From assembly GCA_015661035.1 (NCBI GenBank), contig JACVJA010000038.1, positions 1 to 9,171 on the forward strand: a stretch of DNA of 9,171 nt, read 5' to 3'. Below the pieces are notes generated by a model that searched no databases, was not told the DNA's origin, and saw only the letters and a program-made list of their open reading frames with translations. This DNA is from Candidatus Calidifonticultor daggyaiensis. GTDB taxonomy: Bacteria; Actinomycetota; Humimicrobiia; Humimicrobiales; Humimicrobiaceae. A program made the position numbers and the translations under genes. Shown piece after piece: positions 1 to 6,811 of the stretch. The first letter of the stretch is position 1. Each line of letters begins with the position of its first letter.

Positions 1-965
1 AACAATTAGCAAAAGAAATTGCTTTTTTTGATTTAGAAAATTGGCAAAAAATTTTAGATTTGGTGACTGCACAAGGCAACATACTTAAGCAGAAAGGCTA
101 TCATAGTCAGATAGAATATAACGATAGTAATTTAAACTTTTATTTAACCAAAGAAGGTAAAAGAAAAAAAATATTTGCTAAAAAAATTAATACAAACAAT
201 CAATATTTTGGTAAGAATTTAAATAAAAAAAATAATGGTTTAATAGTTGACAATGAGCCGATGAGCAAAATAGAACTTGAAAATATAATTGATAGCAGCC
301 CAGAAATTATTAGCTTTAATGTTATTCTTAGAGCAATTCTTCAAGATAGTATTTTACCAAATATTTGTACTATTTGTGGCCCTGGAGAAGTTGCTTATTT
401 TGCTCAGTTAAAAAATGTTTATAGCTTATTTAAAAAGAAAGCAAGTATAACCATTCCGAGATTCTCAGCAACGATAATTGAACCTAGTATAGCAAAATCA
501 ATGTCTAGGGTTAATATTGATTTTATGGATTTGTTTGATGATTTTAATTATTTAAAACAAAAGGTTGTTAACTCTAAATTAAATGTTGATTTAAATTATA
601 TTTTGGATAATTTCAAAAGTGTAGTTTTCGATAAATTAAATAATTTAAAAGAATATTTGATAAGCAATGATATTTTCGTAAAAGATGCATTTAACAGAAT
701 AGAACAAAATCTTTATAAGGAATTTAAAAAACTAAAAAATAGGATAATTGCTGAAAATTTAAAAAGAAATGAGCTTATAGAAAAAGACTTACAAAAGGTT
801 TTATTAAACATACTACCTAACCAAAATTTACAGGAAAGAACTATAAATATATTTTATTTTATAAATAAATATGGGTTTGATTTTTTAAAAGACTTAAATG
901 ATATTGTGTATTTTTTTAAAAATTCTGATTTTAAGAAAATCTATCATGAGTTTTTATATTTATAA
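1..965 (+). CDS. bshC: Bacillithiol synthase BshC (cysteine-adding enzyme), 5'-truncated by the window edge
   Basis: BshC catalyses the last step of bacillithiol synthesis, adding cysteine to glucosaminyl-malate in the cytoplasm. The reading frame (codons from base 3) is open to the window edge, so about 320 C-terminal residues are visible of a family that is usually near 530-540. Seen directly: a segment like the family core, with SFNVILRAILQD, then GPGEVAYFAQL, then PRFSATIIE, in the usual order. A long Lys/Leu/Asn-rich region follows that looks like the BshC coiled coil, and then the typical C-terminal block LQERTINIFYFINKYG. The gene ends with TAA, 57 bases before bshB1 on the same strand, and the pathway neighbours bshB1 and bshA support the call. 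The A/T-only palindrome after the stop (about 981-1007) is not a convincing terminator, so co-transcription with bshB1 is likely. The true start lies outside the window. Confidence 0.93.
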   Translation, partial: QLAKEIAFFDLENWQKILDLVTAQGNILKQKGYHSQIEYNDSNLNFYLTKEGKRKKIFAKKINTNNQYFGKNLNKKNNGLIVDNEPMSKIELENIIDSSPEIISFNVILRAILQDSILPNICTICGPGEVAYFAQLKNVYSLFKKKASITIPRFSATIIEPSIAKSMSRVNIDFMDLFDDFNYLKQKVVNSKLNVDLNYILDNFKSVVFDKLNNLKEYLISNDIFVKDAFNRIEQNLYKEFKKLKNRIIAENLKRNELIEKDLQKVLLNILPNQNLQERTINIFYFINKYGFDFLKDLNDIVYFFKNSDFKKIYHEFLYL

Positions 966-1022
966 TTTGAAAAATTAGTAACAAAAAAAATTTATTTTTT
1001 TAAAAAAGCAATAAGATCATGA

Positions 1023-1805
1023 ATGACAATGAATGAAAATAAAAGTATTAAAACAATTAATGTTTTGGCTTTTAGCCCACATCCTGATGATGCTGAGATT
1101 GGGTGCGGCGGGCTTTTATTAAAACTTAAATCATTGGGCTATAGTACAGGAATAATTGATTTAACAAAGGGCGAGTTTTCAACTAGTGGGAATATTAAGC
1201 TAAGACAAATAGAAACAAGCAAGGCTTCTAAGATATTGAATTTAGATTTAAGGATAAATTTAAATCTAGGTGACTGTTTGATAAAAAAAAGTAAAATCAA
1301 CATTGAAAAAGTGGTATATGTAATTAGAAAATATAAACCTTTACTTGTTCTTATACCTTATTTTATCGACAGACACCCTGACCATGAAAATTCTTATAAA
1401 TTATTAAAAGAAAGCATTTTTTTTGCAGGTCTTCTAAAATATCCAATTAAAAATTTAGCAATAAGACAACCTTACAGGCCAAGCATTGTAATTAATTATA
1501 TGCTGCATTACCAGTTTAATCCTAGCTTTATAGTTGATATAACTGATTTTTACCATTTAAAGATGAAAGCCTGCAGAGCGTACAAATCTCAACTTTATAG
1601 AAACGAGATTCCAGGTGATAGTTTTAATAATAAGAATAGTAGTAATTTAAAAACATATATTAACAGTAAATATTTTAGGCAAATGATATATTTTAGGGAT
1701 AAATTTTATGGGTTAAAAATTAAATGTGATTTTGGAGAACCGTACTTTATAGAAGAAGAAATTAAGATTGATGACCCAGTTAATTTTTTTAAATATCTTA
1801 TTTAG
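1023..1805 (+). CDS. bshB1: N-acetyl-alpha-D-glucosaminyl L-malate deacetylase BshB1 (LmbE/PIG-L family)
   Basis: This zinc-dependent deacetylase removes the acetyl group from GlcNAc-malate to give GlcN-malate, the second step of bacillithiol synthesis. The 260-residue protein has the LmbE signature PHPDDAEIGCGG at residues 19-30 and RHPDHE at 117-122. By family knowledge H20, D23 and H121 bind Zn and D22 is the general base. The AYKSQLY block near 186-192 and the C-terminal FGEPYF segment (237-242) favour BshB1 over other LmbE deacetylases such as mycothiol-type enzymes. The start is uncertain: ATG at 1023 and ATG at 1029 are both in frame, neither has a clear Shine-Dalgarno, and family members usually begin only a few residues before the VLAF strand (here residue 14). 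It sits between bshC and bshA. Confidence is high for the family and good for the pathway because of the neighbours. Confidence 0.92.
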   Translation: MTMNENKSIKTINVLAFSPHPDDAEIGCGGLLLKLKSLGYSTGIIDLTKGEFSTSGNIKLRQIETSKASKILNLDLRINLNLGDCLIKKSKINIEKVVYVIRKYKPLLVLIPYFIDRHPDHENSYKLLKESIFFAGLLKYPIKNLAIRQPYRPSIVINYMLHYQFNPSFIVDITDFYHLKMKACRAYKSQLYRNEIPGDSFNNKNSSNLKTYINSKYFRQMIYFRDKFYGLKIKCDFGEPYFIEEEIKIDDPVNFFKYLI

Positions 1806-2025
1806 ATATTTTATATTCGTATAGGTACAGTATTATATGCAATATTATATTGCTGTTCTATTATAAGCTGGTGTTCACTAAAATTATATAGCTTATATTA
1901 TATCTTAAATAATTTTTATATACTTATTTTATATAGCTTATATAATGCTTATATGCTTATATAATATTTTCAGGTTTTTAATAAATTATTACAAATTTTT
2001 TAAATTTAAATTTTTAAAAAGTTAT
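1806..2025 (+). promoter_or_regulatory. AT-rich spacer with repeats and two TATAAT boxes upstream of bshA
   Basis: This 220-base gap contains no gene. The hexamer TATAAT occurs twice, at 1941-1946 and 1960-1965, each inside a GCTTATATAAT unit. Neither has a good -35 at 16-18 bases, so a bshA promoter here is only possible. A transcript starting just after the second box would carry a leader of about 50-55 bases. At 1839-1853 there is a near-perfect dyad, GCAATAT-T-ATATTGC, which could be a protein site but could equally be chance in such AT-rich DNA. I see no T-box, riboswitch or GC-rich hairpin. Confidence 0.3.
1884..1965. repeat. Short direct repeats of GCTTATAT units
   Basis: The 15-mer TTATATAGCTTATAT occurs perfectly at 1884-1898 and 1929-1943. 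Inside and after the second copy lie three abutting units: GCTTATATAAT (1936-1946), GCTTATAT (1947-1954) and GCTTATATAAT (1955-1965). A related GCTTATATTAT is at 1891-1901. The array looks like local slippage or duplication. It overlaps both TATAAT boxes upstream of bshA, so a change in copy number would alter the number of possible -10 elements. Confidence 0.6.
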
Positions 2026-3186
2026 ATGAAAATAGGAATTGTTTGTTATCCAACTTATGGAGGCAGCGGTGCATTGGCTGCTGAACTAGGAAAAGAATTA
2101 GCAAAAAGAGGAAACTGTGTCCACTTTATTAGCTATGGTCTTCCATTTAGAATTAATAGGAATATAAAAAATGTTTTTTTTCATGAAGTCGAGGTTATGA
2201 ATTACCCATTATTTAGGTATCCACCATATACTTTATCTTTAAGTGTTAAAATATCTGAAATATTTGAGGAACAAAACCTAGATATATTACACGTTCATTA
2301 TGCCATGCCACATGCTACTAGTGCCTACCTTGCAAAAAGAATTTCTTGTAATACAAAAAATAAAGAACTTAAGTTTATTACTACTTTACATGGTACTGAT
2401 ATCACGTTAGTTGGTAATCATCATTCTTTTTTTAAAATCACTAAGTTTAGCATAGAAAGCAGTAACGGTATTACTGCAGTATCTAATTATTTAAAAGATT
2501 TAACCATTACAACATTTGATATTAAAGAAGATAGGATAAAAGTAATTTATAATTTTGTAGATACTGAAGTTTTTAAAAAAGACTTTAATAAAAGTGATTA
2601 CCAAAGAAAAGAAGTAATAAATAAACTAATTGGAAATAAATTTCTAGAAAAGAAAGATAAAGTAATAAGCCACATTTCAAATTTTAGACCAGTTAAGAAT
2701 GTGCAAAATATTATTAAAGCTTTCTCGAAGATATCAAAAGCAATTAGTGCAAAATGTCTTTTAGTTGGTGATGGTCCTGAAATCTCATTGTGTAAAGAAC
2801 TATGTAAAAAATTAGGAGTAGAAAAAAAAGTTATATTTTTAGGTATTTTAGAAGACATAAAGCCAGTTTTAAATGCTAGCGATTTATATTTACTCCCTTC
2901 AAAAAGTGAATCTTTTGGTTTATCAGCGTTAGAAGCTTTAAGTTTTTCTATTCCGGTAATTGGGACTAAAGTTGGTGGCCTAAAAGAAGTAGTTTTTAAC
3001 GGAAAATGCGGATATTTAATAAACCCTGATAACTTTAATGAGATTGCGGAAAAGTCCTTAGAAATTTTAGCAGATGAAAATAAATATTTAAATATGGCTC
3101 AAAATGCAAGAGATAGGGCATTAGCTTTTGACTGCAACATTATAATACCAGAATATATTAATTATTATAAAACTATATTAATTTAA
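2026..3186 (+). CDS. bshA: N-acetyl-alpha-D-glucosaminyl L-malate synthase BshA (GT4 glycosyltransferase)
   Basis: BshA transfers GlcNAc from UDP-GlcNAc to L-malate, the first committed step of bacillithiol synthesis, in the cytoplasm. I place the start at ATG 2026 because the family begins MKIGI.CYP; this gives 386 residues, close to the Bacillus enzyme. An upstream in-frame ATG at 1945 would add 27 non-homologous residues and lies inside a repeat. Landmarks: GGSG loop at 12-15, HVHYAMPHA at 89-97, HGTDITLVG at 122-130, SNFRPVKN at 218-225, the nucleotide-binding segment LVGDGPE around 246-252, and the GT4 EX7E motif with E295 and E303 in ESFGLSALE. Two Rossmann-like (GT-B) halves are therefore complete. 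Only a weak AAAAAG precedes the start. The HGTDIT and YPPYTL motifs closely match BshA rather than generic GT4 enzymes, and bshB1 and bshC lie immediately upstream. Confidence 0.95.
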   Translation: MKIGIVCYPTYGGSGALAAELGKELAKRGNCVHFISYGLPFRINRNIKNVFFHEVEVMNYPLFRYPPYTLSLSVKISEIFEEQNLDILHVHYAMPHATSAYLAKRISCNTKNKELKFITTLHGTDITLVGNHHSFFKITKFSIESSNGITAVSNYLKDLTITTFDIKEDRIKVIYNFVDTEVFKKDFNKSDYQRKEVINKLIGNKFLEKKDKVISHISNFRPVKNVQNIIKAFSKISKAISAKCLLVGDGPEISLCKELCKKLGVEKKVIFLGILEDIKPVLNASDLYLLPSKSESFGLSALEALSFSIPVIGTKVGGLKEVVFNGKCGYLINPDNFNEIAEKSLEILADENKYLNMAQNARDRALAFDCNIIIPEYINYYKTILI

Positions 3187-3241
3187 AGTTTTATTTAAAG
3201 CTTTATTAATATTTATAAATTATATAGATTTAATATTTTTG

Positions 3242-3269
3242 TTGACTAAATATCAGCATTTAATATAAT
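3242..3269 (+). promoter_or_regulatory. Strong housekeeping-type promoter of the lipoprotein protease gene
   Basis: TTGACT at 3242-3247 and a perfect TATAAT at 3264-3269 are separated by 16 bases, matching 11 of 12 consensus positions. A transcript would start near 3276, leaving a leader of about 30 bases that contains the AAGGG ribosome-binding site (3297-3301) of the protease gene. It is the best-formed promoter in the window. It makes the protease gene an independent transcription unit even though bshA ends only about 120 bases upstream on the same strand. Confidence 0.75.
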
Positions 3270-3307
3270 TGAAGTTAAGTTTAAAAAGATTTAATGAAGG
3301 GAAAATT

Positions 3308-4528
3308 ATGAAAAAAAATCTCCTTGCTTATTTTTTTGTGCTAATTCTATCTCTTATTTTAATTATATTTTTGTTTAGTGGTTGCATACCAAAAAATTTA
3401 GCTCAGTCTCTTGCAACAGCTCAACAAGGTCAGCAACAAGGACAAAATGGTCCTACACAACAATCTTTACCTGCAGAAACATCAGCAGAACAAACAACTC
3501 AAGCAACACCAGCTTATCAACTAACTGCAAAAGATTTAGTAATTCTTGCACAACCTGCAATTTGTTCAGTTACATCATATTATTCGGCTTTAGTTTATGA
3601 TCCAAATAAAGCTGATTATTTTGGTCCTTATTATTCTTATGTTTATTATGGAACGGGGTTTTGTGTAAACCCATCAACAGGTCATGTTTTAACTGCTGCA
3701 CATGTTGTTGATATACCTGAGGTTGATTTGAAATGGCAAGTTCTTGACCAGTATATTTTTGAGGCATACCCTGATTATTACTATGATTTAACAGAACAGG
3801 AATGGAATTGGATTTATGAGAATTATAAGGTAGTTGGCCAAACTAGTGATACTAAACTTGATCATGAAGTCTTAATACAATTTAATCAAGCTATATCTGG
3901 TTTAGCCACTAGTATTAATACTCCATACATGAGAGCTGAAATTGTAGATTTTAGCCCTTGGGAACAGAGAGATATAGCAATACTTAAAATTCAAGCTCAA
4001 ACTGGTGGAGCATTATCTAGTGTAATTATAGGTGAATCAGGAATGATGGAAACCTTAGACGAAGTGTCAATTATTGGTTATCCTTGGACATCAGAAGTTG
4101 GACAGGACAATATTCTAAATCCAACTGTAACAACTGGCAGAGTGAGCGGGAAAATTATGATTGGAGGAACTGAAGTTTTACAAATACAAGGTGATGCTAG
4201 ACCTGGTAATAGCGGTGGTCCTGTGCTTGACTCAAATGGAATGGTAATTGGAATGTTGACTATGGGAACTGATGAAACTAATAATTATTTAAGACCTGCT
4301 TCTGATTTAAAAGAAATGTTAAATAGAAATGGTGTTCAAAATTCACTTGGTTTAGTTGATGAGGAGTTTAAGCAAGGCCTTATTAATTATAGGATGGGTA
4401 ATTACATGGAAGCTATAAACCATTTTAATGCAGTATTAAATTTAAATCAAAGACACTTGATTGCTCAGGAGTATAGGTCTAAAGCTCAACAGGGAGCTAC
4501 ATCAGCAACAACTCAAGCAAATCAATAA
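3308..4528 (+). CDS. Trypsin/HtrA-like serine protease, lipoprotein with C-terminal TPR-like motif
   Basis: This is a predicted surface-anchored serine endopeptidase of 406 residues. The start is ATG 3308 with AAGGG six bases upstream; a TTG at 3269 in the same frame falls in the promoter and is rejected. Residues 5-22 are a hydrophobic signal segment ending in the lipobox-like FSGC, so C26 should be lipidated after cleavage. Residues 32-70 are a Gln/Thr/Ala-rich low-complexity linker. The protease domain (about 75-340) shows the full triad: H132 in LTAAHVV, D222 in RDIAILK and S302 in GNSGGP. An insertion between His and Asp (about 140-215) is rich in Tyr, Trp and acidic residues. No PDZ domain follows; instead residues 352-385 form one TPR-like helix pair (FKQGLINYRMGNYMEAINHF), then a Gln/Thr tail. 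Two cysteines (C86, C119) remain in the exported part. HtrA-type quality-control proteases are the nearest relatives, but the substrate cannot be read from the sequence. Confidence 0.9.
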   Translation: MKKNLLAYFFVLILSLILIIFLFSGCIPKNLAQSLATAQQGQQQGQNGPTQQSLPAETSAEQTTQATPAYQLTAKDLVILAQPAICSVTSYYSALVYDPNKADYFGPYYSYVYYGTGFCVNPSTGHVLTAAHVVDIPEVDLKWQVLDQYIFEAYPDYYYDLTEQEWNWIYENYKVVGQTSDTKLDHEVLIQFNQAISGLATSINTPYMRAEIVDFSPWEQRDIAILKIQAQTGGALSSVIIGESGMMETLDEVSIIGYPWTSEVGQDNILNPTVTTGRVSGKIMIGGTEVLQIQGDARPGNSGGPVLDSNGMVIGMLTMGTDETNNYLRPASDLKEMLNRNGVQNSLGLVDEEFKQGLINYRMGNYMEAINHFNAVLNLNQRHLIAQEYRSKAQQGATSATTQANQ

Positions 4529-4529
4529 T

Positions 4530-4751
4530 ATGTTTATACATAGTGGAATATATATTTATACATATTGTAATAAGAATATTGTGATGGGCATAAATAATAA
4601 ATTTTTATATAATAAAATTTTATTTCCTAATAGAATTGCTTTTTTAAAAGCTCTTATAGAGGACAATATTTTTATACCATTTATTAGGCTTTCTTCTAAC
4701 AATATTATTTTAGTCATTATGGTCGTCTTATTTTATTTACTAATACTGTAA
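4530..4751 (+). CDS. Doubtful small ORF, possible 73-residue peptide with C-terminal membrane segment
   Basis: The ORF starts with an ATG one base after the protease stop codon and encodes 73 residues ending in a strongly hydrophobic run (IILVIMVVLFYLLIL) that could cross a membrane. There is no Shine-Dalgarno of its own, although ribosomes ending the protease gene could reinitiate. Its last codons run into the left arm and loop of the inverted repeat at 4720-4768. The composition (Ile, Asn, Phe, Tyr, Lys, Leu) is what random AT-rich DNA would encode, and I recognise no family. It is more likely chance than a gene; I list it because of its position and hydrophobic end. Confidence 0.15.
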   Translation: MFIHSGIYIYTYCNKNIVMGINNKFLYNKILFPNRIAFLKALIEDNIFIPFIRLSSNNIILVIMVVLFYLLIL

Positions 4752-4768
4752 ATAAAATAAGACGACCA
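4720..4768. repeat. Perfect 21-bp inverted repeat with 7-base loop
   Basis: Bases 4720-4740 and 4748-4768 are exact reverse complements around the loop TAATACT. The outer part of each arm is GC-containing (TGGTCGTC / GACGACCA) and the inner part is A/T. Neither strand has a T run directly after the stem: on the + strand the next bases are AACCC, with a TTTTT only about ten bases on. It is therefore not a textbook intrinsic terminator, though such a stable RNA hairpin could still end or protect the protease mRNA 3' end. A palindromic mobile-element remnant or a protein-binding site are alternatives. No target-site duplication is evident. Confidence 0.9.
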
Positions 4769-4992
4769 AACCCTAAATTTTTCCTATTAAAATCACTTTT
4801 TAAGGATTAGATTTTTTTGTTTTTTAAGAAATTATTTTTATCTTTTTTATTTTTAATTTTTTGATAATTTTAATATTTGTTAAGCATTTTTTAAATTCTT
4901 ATTTTAAATTTTTTTACTTTATATTATAAATTTTAAAATATTAATTTTTAAAATAATTGATTTAAAAATTAAAAAAGATTTTAGGAGGTATT

Positions 4993-6651
4993 ATGAGAAG
5001 TGACAATGTAAAAAAGGGTGTATCAAGGCTACCACACAGATCATTATTTAAAGCTTTAGGCTTTACAAATCAAGACTTAGAAAAGCCTTTAATAGGTGTT
5101 GTGAATTCGTATAATACAATAATACCTGGCCATATGTTTTTAAATAATATTGTAAATGCGGTAAAAGAAGGAATATTAGCAGCTGGCGGGGTTCCTCAAG
5201 AGTTTTCAACAATTGGAATTTGTGATGGAATTGCGATGAATCATGAAGGTATGAAGTATTCTTTAGCCAGCAGAGAGCTTATTGCTGACAGCATAGAATC
5301 AGTTGCTATGGCTCATGGCTTTGACGGTATTGTTTTGGTACCAAATTGCGACAAAATAATTCCTGGTATGATAATGGGAGCATTAAGACTAAATATACCT
5401 GCAATAGTTATTAGCGGTGGTCCAATGCTTGCAGGAAGATATAAGGATAAATCAATAGATTTAAGTAACTGTTTTGAAGCTGTTGGTGGTTATTCCACTG
5501 GAAAATATTCTGATATTGATTTAATTGAGATTGAAAATGAAGCATGTCCTACTTGCGGCAGCTGTGCTGGAATGTTTACTGCTAATTCAATGAACTGTCT
5601 TTCTGAAGCAATAGGAATAGCTCTTCCGGGTAATGGGACAATTCCTGCGGTTTACTCAAAAAGAATAAGGCTTGCAAAAGAAGCTGGAGTAAAAATTTTG
5701 GAACTTGTTAAAAAGCAAATAAAACCAAGAGATATTATTAATCTGGATTCAATTTGTAATGCTTTAGCTGTTGATATGGCTGTTGGTTGTTCTACAAATA
5801 CAATTTTACATTTAACTGCAATTGCAAAAGAAGCAAAGGTTGAATTTTCATTAGAACTTGTCAATGAAATTAGTAAAAAAACTCCAAACCTATGTAGACT
5901 TAGCCCTGCAGGCCCAAACCATATTGAAGATCTTTATTTTGCTGGAGGAATCCAGGCTGTAATGAATGAATTATTAAAAGCTGGTTTATTAAATGGAAAT
6001 ACAACTACCTGTACTGGATTAAATGTACGAGAAAATATAAAAGATTCAGAAATAGTGGATAAACAAATAATAAGAACAGTAGAAAATCCTTATAGTTATG
6101 ATGGTGGCCTAGCAGTCTTATGGGGTAATCTTGCCCCTGAAGGTTGTATAGTTAAAAAGTCGGCTGTAGATGCTTCAATGTTAAAACATAAAGGACAAGC
6201 AGTAGTCTTTGATAGTGAAGAAGAAGCAATGCAGGCAATTCTTTCAAAAAAAATAAAAAAAGGTAATGTTTTGATAATAAGATATGAGGGTCCAAAAGGT
6301 GGTCCAGGAATGAGGGAGATGTTATCGCCAACTTCTGCTATTGCAGGGGCAGGTCTTGATAAGGATGTTGCACTAATCACTGATGGAAGATTTTCAGGTG
6401 CAACAAGGGGTGCATCTATTGGGCATGTATCACCAGAAGCTCAAGAAAAAGGACCAATTGCTATTGTAAAAAATAATGATTTAATAGAAATAGATATCCC
6501 TAATAATTCTATAAATATAATTATAAGTCAGGAGGAGCTTGCACAAAGATTTGAAAGTTTTAAAGTGCCTGATTTAAAAATAAAACATGGGTATTTATAT
6601 AGATATGCAAAGATGGTTTCTTCAGCTTCAAAAGGCGCTGTATTAGAGTAG
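4993..6651 (+). CDS. ilvD: Dihydroxy-acid dehydratase IlvD, probably the [4Fe-4S] type
   Basis: IlvD (EC 4.2.1.9) dehydrates 2,3-dihydroxy-isovalerate and 2,3-dihydroxy-3-methylvalerate to the 2-keto acids that precede valine, leucine and isoleucine. The 552-residue protein is full length, and the start MRSD follows a consensus AGGAGGT (4983-4989) with a rather short 3-base gap. IlvD/Edd-family blocks are intact: [13 protein letters not shown] (75-87), [10 protein letters not shown] (117-126, with cluster-ligand C119 and K121, which is carbamoylated in characterised relatives), [19 protein letters not shown] (184-202) and [10 protein letters not shown] (464-473, with S468 the likely base). 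At residues 45-47 it has PGH, as in the E. coli [4Fe-4S] enzyme, not the PCN of [2Fe-2S] enzymes such as that of M. tuberculosis. I therefore infer an oxygen-sensitive cluster. ilvB and ilvN lie downstream after a 318-base gap. Confidence 0.97.
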   Translation: MRSDNVKKGVSRLPHRSLFKALGFTNQDLEKPLIGVVNSYNTIIPGHMFLNNIVNAVKEGILAAGGVPQEFSTIGICDGIAMNHEGMKYSLASRELIADSIESVAMAHGFDGIVLVPNCDKIIPGMIMGALRLNIPAIVISGGPMLAGRYKDKSIDLSNCFEAVGGYSTGKYSDIDLIEIENEACPTCGSCAGMFTANSMNCLSEAIGIALPGNGTIPAVYSKRIRLAKEAGVKILELVKKQIKPRDIINLDSICNALAVDMAVGCSTNTILHLTAIAKEAKVEFSLELVNEISKKTPNLCRLSPAGPNHIEDLYFAGGIQAVMNELLKAGLLNGNTTTCTGLNVRENIKDSEIVDKQIIRTVENPYSYDGGLAVLWGNLAPEGCIVKKSAVDASMLKHKGQAVVFDSEEEAMQAILSKKIKKGNVLIIRYEGPKGGPGMREMLSPTSAIAGAGLDKDVALITDGRFSGATRGASIGHVSPEAQEKGPIAIVKNNDLIEIDIPNNSINIIISQEELAQRFESFKVPDLKIKHGYLYRYAKMVSSASKGAVLE

Positions 6652-6680
6652 AACAGGTTATTATAACTTAAACCTGTTTT
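6652..6680 (+). terminator. Weak stem-loop terminator candidate directly after ilvD
   Basis: AACAGGTT (6652-6659) pairs perfectly with AACCTGTT (6671-6678) around an 11-base loop, beginning at the base after the ilvD stop codon. The stem can extend outward by a G-U (6651/6679) and an A-U (6650/6680) pair, and the right arm runs into TTTT (6677-6680). The stem is short with only three G-C pairs and the T run is only four, so termination may be partial. It would partly separate ilvD from ilvBN, which is consistent with a promoter in the following spacer. Confidence 0.45.
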
Positions 6681-6811
6681 AAATAAACTGAAAACCATTA
6701 ATCTATAAAACTGACTTAAAATTGTATGATAAATAATAAAAGTTTAAATTTATAATTTAAATTTAAAGTTATAGTTTTTAAAGTTAAAGTTTTAATTTTT
6801 TAATATTTTTA

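Larger units (their letters stand above)
4529..4992 (+). other. 464-base spacer between the protease gene and ilvD
   Basis: The first half carries a doubtful 73-codon ORF and ends in a long perfect inverted repeat, both listed separately. The second half (about 4785-4980) is almost pure A/T with long T runs on the + strand and no GC-rich hairpin. TTGATA at 4861-4866 and TTGTTA at 4877-4882 resemble -35 boxes, and TATTTT lies 17 bases after the latter at 4900-4905, but in DNA of this composition such matches are weak evidence for an ilvD promoter. I looked for the conserved T-box sequence expected upstream of many Bacillota ilv genes and did not find it. Confidence 0.5.

Noticed and set aside
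966..1022. Terminator between bshC and bshB1
   Set aside because: The only palindrome is A/T-only, with no G-C pairs to stabilise it; co-transcription is more likely.
1945..2025. N-terminal extension of BshA from the ATG at 1945
   Set aside because: The 27 extra residues match nothing in the family, start inside an AT repeat, and BshA proteins begin at the MKIGI motif encoded from 2026.
2598..2858. Minus-strand 86-codon ORF within bshA
   Set aside because: It is the antisense of conserved BshA coding sequence with no start signals.
3382..3767. Overlapping ORFs within the protease gene (3382-3600 plus strand, 3570-3767 minus strand)
   Set aside because: They are other-frame shadows of the low-complexity and Tyr-rich coding sequence.
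4720..4768. Ordinary bidirectional intrinsic terminator
   Set aside because: The stem is perfect but no T-run directly follows it on either strand, and both flanking genes point the same way.
4752..4992. T-box or riboswitch before ilvD
   Set aside because: No conserved T-box sequence, specifier hairpin or GC-rich stem is present; the stretch is mostly T runs.
5652..6380. Minus-strand ORFs inside ilvD (5652-5864 and 6096-6380)
   Set aside because: They lie wholly within a highly conserved gene, have no ribosome-binding sites, and encode unfamiliar sequence.
6682..6696. CodY-like box upstream of ilvB
   Set aside because: Only 10 of 15 positions match the CodY consensus, and an equally good partial match lies around the bshA leader near 1970, so this is noise in AT-rich DNA.
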